This document shows, piece after piece, positions 21,906 through 27,618 of a stretch of 27,618 nucleotides of DNA. Both the position numbers and the translations under genes were made by a program. Below the pieces are notes generated by a model, which saw nothing but the letters and a program-made list of their open reading frames with translations, had not been told where the DNA came from and did no database searches. Every line of letters starts with the position of its first letter. Positions within the stretch are counted from its first letter, which is position 1. Source of the DNA: an uncultured Bacilli bacterium (GTDB lineage Bacteria; Bacillota_I; Bacilli_A; RF39; UBA660); the NCBI GenBank assembly GCA_934132915.1, contig CAKPAK010000008.1, forward strand, positions 1-27,618, read 5' to 3'.

Positions 21906-24110
21906 TCATTCTTCCTCATTTATACCAGAAAATGAATATTTTGCTAAAATAAATTCCTTTAATGTCGTTTTACGATAATCGACAAAATCATTCATAATTG
22001 CATTCGTAAAACATTTAGCATCTCCCAAAAGAATTAACGATTTCTTGGCTCTTGTCACACCAGTATAAACAAGTTTGTTATATAACATTCGGTTATAATG
22101 ATGAACAATCGGCATAATAACAAGCGGAAATTCACTTCCTTGTGCTTTATGAATAGAAATCGCATAGCCATGACGAATATTTAAAAACTTATCTGGAGTA
22201 TAAGTTACCAAATTTCCATCAAAAGAAACCACAATTTCATTTCTTTTACTCTGACTCTTTAAAGCCACAATAATATCCGTAATATAGCCAAGATCTCCAT
22301 TATAAACATTCGCTTCGGTATCATTCACTAACTGCAAAATTTTATCCCCAACTCGGTAAATAATATCTCCTACTGAAAGTTCATTTTTTTCAGGATGAGG
22401 AGGATTAAATAATTTTTGTAAATAAATATTTAACGCCTCAATTCCATAAATTCCTTTATACATAGGAGCAAGTACTTGAATCTCGCGATCCGTATATCCC
22501 TTTTTTAAAGCATTATCGACAATATATAAAAGATTAGGAATAACTTTATCATTATCACACATAATAAAATTATAATCGTCCCGTCGCAAAACAAATTCAT
22601 CAGATAAATCTTGTTCTCGAATTTCCCCCGCCAAAACGGGAATATAAGAATTTTCATTTTGGCGATATAAACAATTCAAATGAACCACATCTATCACATC
22701 CGAATCAATCAAATCTTTTAAAACTTGCCCTTGAGAAACACTCGGAAGTTGAAAATAATCTCCAACCAAAACCAATTTCACATCTCTTCTAATTCCTTTT
22801 AGTAAGGCAGACATTAAAAGGGTATCGAGCATACTCACCTCATCAACAATAATATACTTCTCTTTATTAGGAGAATAAGCATTTACCGCAAAAGTATTCG
22901 TATCCTTATCATACCCCAAATAACGATGAATGGTACAAGCATAAAGACCGGTGGTTTCCGACATTCTCTTTGCCGCTCTCCCTGTCGGTGCTAACAAGGC
23001 AATTTCATTATCACGAGCCTTGTAAATCGTACGAAATAAAGAAACAATGGCTTTAATAATTGTTGTCTTCCCCGTTCCGGGACCACCCGTAATAATCATT
23101 ACATTGCCCTCAATCGCGCGCTTGATTGCCTCTTTCTGAACTTTATCATAAACAATACCATTTTCCTTTTCTAAGGCAGAAATTTTTTCCTTTAACTTAG
23201 AAATTTTAGTATGTTCCATATCATTCATAAAACAAATTCTATCCGCAATATATCTCTCCGCCTCATAAAAAGCTTTCAAATAATATTTCTCTGAAACAAT
23301 AACAACTTTTTTTTGCTCATTCAACCGCAAAATATTATACGTCAATACCTCATCATGAATAGCATGATATTTTTCTTGCAATTCATGCATGATTTCATCA
23401 TATTCCATATAAGTATTTCCACTCGCAAAGGTTGCCTCATTCATGACATGAACAATTAAGGCTTGAATTCTCCGATCATCACTCTCTGAAATCCCCGAAT
23501 CCAAAGCAATCGCATCAATATCTGGAAACGAAAAATCCATCTCTTCAATTAAATCATAAATATTTTCACTAATTTTATCCATCGTTTTATCCCGATAACG
23601 ATGCATAATGGAAAGAGCATTCTTATTTGAAAATCCTAATGTCGTCAAATCCATAACCGTTTGACTAGAACCTTGATAATCTTTTAAAACTTTATAAATT
23701 TTTTCAATTCTCGCTTGCGGTAAACGGGGAATTTCTAAAAGTCGTTCCCGATCTTCTAAAATAACAGACAACGTCTTTTCCCCAAATCGATCAACAATCC
23801 GTTGTGCAGTAACCTCTCCGATAGGAAACAAATCACTAGACAAAAACTCCACCAATTCCTCAGTATGACTCGGAAGCAATAAAGAATAACTAGAAACCCG
23901 AAATTGATTCCCATATTTCGGATGATTTCCATAAACACCTTCCATATAATAATTACTCTTCAAACGTAAATTAAAAAAGTTTCCCGTAAAATAAAGTTGT
24001 GAAGCAGAAATCTCTAAGTCGGTTTCCTTAATCTTCAAAACACCAACAACATAGCCATTTTCTTGATTCACATAAATGTCCTTAATATACGTTCCCTTAA
24101 CATAACTCAA
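21906..24110 (-). CDS. recD2: RecD2-family ATP-dependent DNA helicase
   Basis: Superfamily 1B 5'-3' helicase involved in DNA repair and replication-fork tolerance in bacteria without RecBCD. The N-terminal OB/HhH region has FPIGEVTAQRIVDRFGEKTL and LTTLGFSNKNALSIMHRY (about residues 90-190). Helicase motifs follow: I GGPGTGKTTI (about residue 340), Ia APTGRAAKRM, TIHRYLGYD, II DEVSMLD, III VLVGDYFQLPSV, IV LYRQ, V SIHKAQGSEF and VI YTGVTRAKKSL. I prefer a TTG start at 24110 (MSYVKGTYIKDIY) with AGGTGGTGAT upstream. The ATGs at 24134/24131 lack a ribosome site. About 734 aa, normal for RecD2. Follows the metallo-hydrolase gene by 48 bp and is probably co-transcribed. Confidence 0.93.
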   Translation of the reverse strand: MSYVKGTYIKDIYVNQENGYVVGVLKIKETDLEISASQLYFTGNFFNLRLKSNYYMEGVYGNHPKYGNQFRVSSYSLLLPSHTEELVEFLSSDLFPIGEVTAQRIVDRFGEKTLSVILEDRERLLEIPRLPQARIEKIYKVLKDYQGSSQTVMDLTTLGFSNKNALSIMHRYRDKTMDKISENIYDLIEEMDFSFPDIDAIALDSGISESDDRRIQALIVHVMNEATFASGNTYMEYDEIMHELQEKYHAIHDEVLTYNILRLNEQKKVVIVSEKYYLKAFYEAERYIADRICFMNDMEHTKISKLKEKISALEKENGIVYDKVQKEAIKRAIEGNVMIITGGPGTGKTTIIKAIVSLFRTIYKARDNEIALLAPTGRAAKRMSETTGLYACTIHRYLGYDKDTNTFAVNAYSPNKEKYIIVDEVSMLDTLLMSALLKGIRRDVKLVLVGDYFQLPSVSQGQVLKDLIDSDVIDVVHLNCLYRQNENSYIPVLAGEIREQDLSDEFVLRRDDYNFIMCDNDKVIPNLLYIVDNALKKGYTDREIQVLAPMYKGIYGIEALNIYLQKLFNPPHPEKNELSVGDIIYRVGDKILQLVNDTEANVYNGDLGYITDIIVALKSQSKRNEIVVSFDGNLVTYTPDKFLNIRHGYAISIHKAQGSEFPLVIMPIVHHYNRMLYNKLVYTGVTRAKKSLILLGDAKCFTNAIMNDFVDYRKTTLKEFILAKYSFSGINEEE

Positions 24111-24157
24111 AATAACATCACCACCTATCATCAATCATCAACAAAATAGACAAAGAT

Positions 24158-24691
24158 TTAACGAAAATAAGGATTATGCTCCCGCTCCAACGAAAGTATC
24201 GTAGAAGGACCATGTCCAGGATAAAAAAGAAAATCATCCGTAAATTTTTTTAGCCACAAAATACTAGAACGCATCGCTACCATATCCCCACCAGGAAGAT
24301 CGCAGCGCCCAATCGTACCAGCAAAAACAAAATCACCAACAAACATCATCTCCTCTTCCTGAAAATAATAGCACACCGAATCTTGACTATGTCCAGGAGT
24401 AAAAAATACTTCAAAAGAAAAAGGCCCAATTTGATATTCTTTTTCGACTAAATTTTCTCTTCGATAAACAGGAATAGCAAAATGATGAACTAAAGCATCC
24501 ACCCCGCCAATATGATCCGCATGTCCGTGAGTAATCAAAATTGCCAAAAGCCTCACCTTCTTTTCTCTTAAAAAAGAAAGAATTTTTTCCACCCCATCAC
24601 CAGGATCAACCAATAAACCAACACCATCTTTTGAAATCAAATAACAATTACAAAAAAGCTCTCCCACTACAATTTTATCAACAGTAAGCAT
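24158..24691 (-). CDS. Metallo-beta-lactamase-fold hydrolase (glyoxalase II-like)
   Basis: Compact 177-aa hydrolase of the hydroxyacylglutathione-hydrolase-like (YqgX/YcbL-type) group. The complete di-metal site is seen: His55, His57, Asp59 and His60 (THGHADHIGG), His101 (FTPGHSQDSVCY), Asp120 (FVGDFVFAGTIGRCDLPGGD) and His160 (YPGHGPST). The C-terminal substrate-binding domain of true glyoxalase II is absent, so the physiological thioester or other substrate is unknown. The ATG has AAAGGAG upstream. It is first in a transcript with recD2 and the small membrane protein, and divergent from the gene at 24795. Confidence 0.88.
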   Translation of the reverse strand: MLTVDKIVVGELFCNCYLISKDGVGLLVDPGDGVEKILSFLREKKVRLLAILITHGHADHIGGVDALVHHFAIPVYRRENLVEKEYQIGPFSFEVFFTPGHSQDSVCYYFQEEEMMFVGDFVFAGTIGRCDLPGGDMVAMRSSILWLKKFTDDFLFYPGHGPSTILSLEREHNPYFR

Positions 24692-24725
24692 AGCAGTCTC
24701 CTTTCAAAAAAATATCTTTACTCCC

Positions 24726-24734
24726 ATTTTAACA
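24726..24734 (-). promoter_or_regulatory. Extended -10 promoter of the hydrolase-recD2 transcript
   Basis: TGTTAAAAT on the minus strand (TAAAAT at 24726-24731). A TTGGGA lies 19 nt upstream, a long spacer. Confidence 0.4.
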
Positions 24735-24743
24735 CAAAACCTC

Positions 24744-24772
24744 TTGTTTTTCCCAAGAAAAAAAGATATAAT
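24744..24772 (+). promoter_or_regulatory. Sigma-A promoter of the 129-aa protein gene
   Basis: TTGTTT (24744-24749), 17-nt spacer and perfect TATAAT (24767-24772). Predicted transcript start about 15 nt before the ATG. Confidence 0.7.
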
Positions 24773-24794
24773 ACAAAAAAGAAAGGTGAGAATA

Positions 24795-25184
24795 ATGAGC
24801 ATACAAGAAAAAATTAGTATTTATTCAAGAATAGCAGAATTAAAAATAGAAGTCACTTCCCTACTAACAAGAAATTTAGAAATTCCTTATGATACTGCCA
24901 ATCATTTATTTACCTCCTCCATAACTTATCAACTTCTTATGGATATTACCACCGAACTTTACAATCAAAGCATCACCCAAATCGAACTTCTATTCGAAAA
25001 AGAACAAGAACTCAAAAAAGAAATCAACAAAACTTTTAAAACAACCAATAACAAAATGGTAGATCATATACAATATCACATGCAAAAAACCATCTTAAAA
25101 GACTGTCTTTTAAATCACCTAACATTAGATGAAAGTTATCAGAATCAAAAAAGAAAAACAAAAAATAAATACCATCCTTCCTAA
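24795..25184 (+). CDS. Helical cytoplasmic protein of unknown function (129 aa)
   Basis: I do not recognise a family. It has no signal or TM segment. It appears mostly alpha-helical with an amphipathic stretch around residues 55-90 (ITQIELLFEKEQELKKEINK) and a very basic C-terminus (QNQKRKTKNKYHPS) that could touch nucleic acid. Start ATG 24795 has GAAAGGTGAG upstream; the reading frame to 24744 only crosses the promoter. It is monocistronic, with a clean promoter and a terminator that overlaps its stop codon. Confidence 0.7.
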   Translation: MSIQEKISIYSRIAELKIEVTSLLTRNLEIPYDTANHLFTSSITYQLLMDITTELYNQSITQIELLFEKEQELKKEINKTFKTTNNKMVDHIQYHMQKTILKDCLLNHLTLDESYQNQKRKTKNKYHPS

Positions 25185-25203
25185 TCCAAGGAAGGATTTT
25201 TTT
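25174..25203 (+). terminator. Terminator of the 129-aa protein gene
   Basis: ATCCTTCC (25174-25181) pairs with GGAAGGAT (25190-25197), followed by seven T residues. The loop contains the stop codon. Confidence 0.9.
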
Positions 25204-25210
25204 CTGCCTC

Positions 25211-25239
25211 TTGTCGAATGAAAAAAAATGCATTATAAT
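25211..25239 (+). promoter_or_regulatory. Sigma-A promoter of the CPBP protease gene
   Basis: TTGTCG (25211-25216), 17-nt spacer and perfect TATAAT (25234-25239). Predicted start near 25246, giving a leader of only about 9 nt that still includes part of the GGTGAT ribosome site. Confidence 0.65.
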
Positions 25240-25254
25240 AAAAATGGTGATGTC

Positions 25255-26019
25255 ATGAAAAATCATAAAATAAAGAAAAAATATTTAAATCAAGAAAAAG
25301 AAACAAGAAGTATTTGTGATAAAATAGAACAAAAATTAAGGCAAATAAGCATTACTTTTCTCTTAATTCTCCTTCTTCTTACTTGGGGAATTATTCCTAA
25401 TATTCTATTAAAATTAATCAACATTCCCATTTCTTCTTTAAAAGAAGGAGCAAAAGTATTTTTGAGTTTTTTAAACGATTCCCTTCTCATCCTTCTTTTG
25501 ATAAAAATCTATCAAAAAACATTTATAAAAGACAAAGAAACTTTCTTTGACGAAAACACCAAAAATCACATCAAATATGCCTTAAAATATTGGCTATTGG
25601 GACTAATCATCATGATAATTAGTAATCAAATTATTGCAATTTTTACAAATGGAGAACTCGCTACTAACGAAAAAGCCGTTCGAAGTCTTATTAATAATTA
25701 TCCCTTATACATGGTCTTTCAATTAATTATTTATGCCCCATTAACCGAAGAAATCATTTTTCGTAAAAGCATAAAAGATATCATCCAAAACAAATCCCTC
25801 TACATTTTCATCTCCGGACTCATCTTTGGAGGAATGCATGTGATTTCCTCCATAAAAGCACCTCAAGACCTACTCTACCTAATTCCTTACTGCAGTTTAG
25901 GATTTATTTTTGCCTATCTCTATCAAAAAACAGACAACATCTTCTATAGCATCGTTGCCCATTCAGCTCATAATACCCTAGCCCTTATTTTCTACTGTTT
26001 AGGAGCCATGATACCATGA
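25255..26019 (+). CDS. CPBP-family intramembrane metalloprotease
   Basis: Polytopic membrane protein (about 6-8 hydrophobic segments) of the CPBP/Abi family, the bacterial relatives of CAAX prenyl protease Rce1. Family motifs are complete: Glu165-Glu166-x3-Arg170 (LTEEIIFRKS), His195 in FGGMHV and His236-x3-Asn240 in AHSAHN. Members are linked to bacteriocin self-immunity, signal-peptide-like cleavage or protein maturation. The substrate here is unknown. The gene is not near the bacteriocin operon (9 kb away), so immunity is only a possibility. Start ATG 25255 has GGTGAT upstream. Overlaps the next gene by 4 bp (ATGA), so the two are coupled. Confidence 0.88.
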   Translation: MKNHKIKKKYLNQEKETRSICDKIEQKLRQISITFLLILLLLTWGIIPNILLKLINIPISSLKEGAKVFLSFLNDSLLILLLIKIYQKTFIKDKETFFDENTKNHIKYALKYWLLGLIIMIISNQIIAIFTNGELATNEKAVRSLINNYPLYMVFQLIIYAPLTEEIIFRKSIKDIIQNKSLYIFISGLIFGGMHVISSIKAPQDLLYLIPYCSLGFIFAYLYQKTDNIFYSIVAHSAHNTLALIFYCLGAMIP

Positions 26020-26846
26020 AAAAATTTCTTTTAATCATTTTAAGTAGTTTAATTCTTCTTCTAACAATTCTTCTTTATAGTCGCTTCATCGGAACAAACG
26101 GATTAGTCACCCACGAGATCCCCCTTGAATTAAACCTCCCCGCTAGTTATGATGGAATGAAAATCATCCATTTCTCCGATTTGCACTATAAAAAAGTCAT
26201 TACCGAAAAAAGAGTAAAAGAACTCGTTCAAGAAATCAATAAAAATAAACCAGATTTAGTTCTTTTTACGGGAGATTTGTTAGATAAAGACTATTCCATG
26301 ACCAATCAAGATATTAATTTTTTAATCAAAGAATTAAAAAAAATAAAAAGTGTCTATGGAAATTATGCCATTATCGGTGATCAAGATAAAAAGCAAGAAG
26401 AAAATATCAAAAATATTTACATTCAAAGTAACTTTACGATTCTGGAAAATCAATCAACCACAATCTATAATGAAGCAAACGAAAAAATTACCCTAATTGG
26501 TTTAGGAAGTTATCTTAATAACATGGACATCGAACAAACATACACAAGCATTTCTGATCAAAATGCACCCCAAATTGCCATGGTCCACGAACCAGATGCA
26601 ATAATAAAAATTAAAAGCAAAAATCCAAACACTGTCCTAATTTTAGCCGGACATTCCATCAACGGATCCATTAATCTGCCTCTCATCAAACAACTTCTTC
26701 TTCCAAATGGTGCCAAAAAATATACCAAATTAAACGACAAAAAACAAAATATTTTTATCACAAATGGCATCGGTGTAAACCAAGTCAACTTTCGTCTCTT
26801 CAACACCCCGTCAATAAACTTATATCGGATAAAAATAAAATACTGA
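26016..26846 (+). CDS. Diverged membrane-anchored metallophosphoesterase
   Basis: YkuE/YaeI-like calcineurin-fold phosphoesterase with an N-terminal membrane anchor (residues 3-21), so the domain is probably outside the membrane. Conserved ligands seen: Asp55 and His57 (FSDLHYKK), Asp87 (FTGDLLDKD), His191 (MVHEPDA) and His213 (LAGHS). Changed positions: the GNHD motif reads GDQD (residues 121-124), so the Asn ligand is Asp and the catalytic His is Gln. The GHTHGG motif reads GHSING, with Ile215 in place of the last His ligand. Activity may be altered or lost. At 276 aa it has normal length. Translationally coupled to the CPBP protease (ATGA overlap). Confidence 0.85.
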   Translation: MKKFLLIILSSLILLLTILLYSRFIGTNGLVTHEIPLELNLPASYDGMKIIHFSDLHYKKVITEKRVKELVQEINKNKPDLVLFTGDLLDKDYSMTNQDINFLIKELKKIKSVYGNYAIIGDQDKKQEENIKNIYIQSNFTILENQSTTIYNEANEKITLIGLGSYLNNMDIEQTYTSISDQNAPQIAMVHEPDAIIKIKSKNPNTVLILAGHSINGSINLPLIKQLLLPNGAKKYTKLNDKKQNIFITNGIGVNQVNFRLFNTPSINLYRIKIKY

Positions 26847-26893
26847 TAAAGACTTTTGATCCCCCAAAAAAGTTCATTTATCAGTATTTTTTT
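26837..26893 (+). terminator. Terminator after the metallophosphoesterase
   Basis: AAAATACTGATAAA (26837-26850) pairs with TTTATCAGTATTTT (26877-26890). The inner arms CTTTT/AAAAAG extend the fold. A T run follows. The stem includes the stop codon region. Confidence 0.8.
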
Positions 26894-26912
26894 ATCCCCT
26901 AAAACATATAAT
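26884..26912 (+). promoter_or_regulatory. Sigma-E-like promoter of gerQ
   Basis: GTATTTT (26884-26890), 14-nt spacer and CATATAAT (26905-26912). It resembles the mother-cell sigma-E pattern (ATATT ... CATACAAT), and gerQ is sigma-E dependent in B. subtilis. The embedded TATAAT leaves sigma-A possible. The -35 overlaps the preceding terminator. Confidence 0.4.
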
Positions 26913-26940
26913 CTAATGAAACAGAAAGGAGTTTTTTTTA

Positions 26941-27321
26941 ATGAACAATAACTATTATCCAAATCCAAATTACCCACAACAAGCATCAACTCCAAAAACA
27001 AACGTACCAACATATGATCAAACCCAACTACCAAACGCAATGTATGCACAACAAACAATTCCTGATGAACAATCCTACATTGAAAACATTCTTCGTTTAA
27101 ATCGAGGGAAAAAAGCCAAATTTCACGTTACCGTCCCAGGATCCATCGAATGGCAAGATCGTGTTTTTGAAGGAATTATTGAACAATCAGGCAAAGATCA
27201 TTTAATTGTTTCTAATCCCAACACAGGAGAATGGTATCTTATCTTAATGATCTATCTTGACTTTGTTACATTCGAAGAACCAATTAACTATAAAAAAGAA
27301 TACTATCTTCCAACAAACTAA
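26941..27321 (+). CDS. gerQ: Spore coat protein GerQ
   Basis: Spore coat protein needed for coat localisation of the cortex-lytic enzyme CwlJ during germination, and a transglutaminase (Tgl) crosslinking substrate in Bacillus. The N-terminus (about 40 residues) is Asn/Pro/Gln/Tyr-rich and disordered. The conserved GerQ domain follows: QSYIENILRLNRGKKAKF, IEWQDRVFEGIIEQSGKDH, then SNPNTGEWYLILMIYLDFV and TFEEP. 126 aa; B. subtilis GerQ is about 180 with a longer N-terminus. The ATG has AGAAAGGAG upstream. Monocistronic. Confidence 0.93.
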   Translation: MNNNYYPNPNYPQQASTPKTNVPTYDQTQLPNAMYAQQTIPDEQSYIENILRLNRGKKAKFHVTVPGSIEWQDRVFEGIIEQSGKDHLIVSNPNTGEWYLILMIYLDFVTFEEPINYKKEYYLPTN

Positions 27322-27340
27322 GGGAAAGGCAAAATACTTA

Positions 27341-27370
27341 TTTACAAAATGTTAAAATATTTGCTATAAT
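27341..27370 (+). promoter_or_regulatory. Promoter of the lemA-like gene
   Basis: TTTACA (27341-27346), 18-nt spacer and extended TGCTATAAT (TATAAT at 27365-27370). Confidence 0.65.
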
Positions 27371-27391
27371 AACAATATAGGAAGTGATAAT

Positions 27392-27618
27392 TTGGACTCA
27401 TTAATGTTAATCTTACTGGGAATTATTATTGTAATTTGTATATTGATTGGAATTTATACAACCCTATATAACAAACTACAAGACTATATCATTAGAATCA
27501 ATGAAGTCGAATCCATGATCGATAACAACATCAGAAATAAATATGATATGATCAATAAATGTGTATCTCTAATCAAAGGAAATGAACAAATCAAAGAAGA
27601 AAATGATAAAAATATGTT
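27392..27618 (+). CDS. LemA-family protein, N-terminal part (runs off the window)
   Basis: A TTG start at 27392 preceded by AGGAAGTGAT is the best candidate (ATG at 27404 is the alternative). The 75 visible codons give one TM helix (LMLILLGIIIVICILIGIY) followed by a helical segment NKLQDYIIRINEVESMIDNN and a coiled-coil-like continuation. TM plus YN-L---- INEVESMIDN resembles LemA proteins (YN-LV--RN-V-E-W--ID), though the usual Trp is Met here. Family function is unclear (membrane-associated helical protein). Identification is tentative because the rest is outside the window. Confidence 0.65.
   Translation, partial: MDSLMLILLGIIIVICILIGIYTTLYNKLQDYIIRINEVESMIDNNIRNKYDMINKCVSLIKGNEQIKEENDKNM

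Noticed and set aside
25255..26019. CPBP protease as the immunity protein of the bacteriocin operon
   Set aside because: CPBP proteins can be immunity factors, but this gene is 9 kb away on the other strand with its own promoter and a different coupled partner, so there is no sequence support.
26558..27058. 166-codon minus-strand ORF across the phosphoesterase and gerQ
   Set aside because: Antisense to two well-supported genes and to a terminator; hydrophobic composition reflects the opposite strand.
1..27618. Use of genetic code 4 (TGA = Trp), suggested by the Mollicutes-like base composition
   Set aside because: Several genes stop at TGA within ATGA overlaps (scpA/scpB, CPBP/phosphoesterase, exporter/accessory), and conserved Trp positions use TGG.

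Overview
The window is very AT-rich, densely coded on both strands, and comes from a low-GC, endospore-forming Gram-positive bacterium. Sporulation genes are a cotJA-cotJB fusion with cotJC, spoIVB and gerQ. Housekeeping genes are an FtsK/SpoIIIE translocase, comEA-comEC, a Xer recombinase, trmB, scpA-scpB, recD2 and pyrimidine/purine nucleoside phosphorylases. TGA is a real stop: several gene pairs overlap as ATGA and tryptophan is TGG, so this is the standard bacterial code and not the Mycoplasma code. The content fits Bacilli near the Erysipelotrichia/Mollicutes-related gut lineages. That placement is inference and I cannot name a species.

Layout. 1-3097 (minus): ftsK/spoIIIE, an anchored protein of unknown function, and the start of deoD. 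3602-6368 (minus): comEA-comEC, the DNA-uptake pair. 6369-8353 is almost empty, holding one 51-codon Cys-rich DUF1540 gene (plus) with a hairpin-rich leader, plus decayed repeats. 8354-9271 (minus): Xer tyrosine recombinase. 9522-9612 (plus): tRNA-Ser(GCU), followed by decayed sequence. 10421-11471 (minus): cotJAB-cotJC, divergent from yigZ (11589-12161, plus). 12332-13327 (plus): spoIVB with a good sigma-G-type promoter. 13400-13475 (minus): tRNA-Thr(CGU).

13583-16420 (minus) is the most interesting locus. A C39-peptidase bacteriocin ABC exporter is followed by a one-TM accessory protein and two tiny genes missed at normal ORF cutoffs. Each tiny gene encodes a double-glycine leader peptide with a GxxxG motif in the mature part and a C-terminal cysteine. 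The set ends in a terminator. This looks like a complete class IIb (two-peptide) bacteriocin operon, possibly undescribed.

17293-24691 (minus): trmB, a gene-free stretch of two tandem-repeat arrays, then pdp, scpB, scpA, a small membrane protein, recD2 and a glyoxalase II-like hydrolase. One repeat array is made of copies of the 3' end of pdp. 24795-27618 (plus): a small unknown protein, a CPBP-family membrane protease coupled to a diverged metallophosphoesterase, gerQ, and the beginning of a LemA-family gene.

All family names rest on motifs read by eye. No database search was run.
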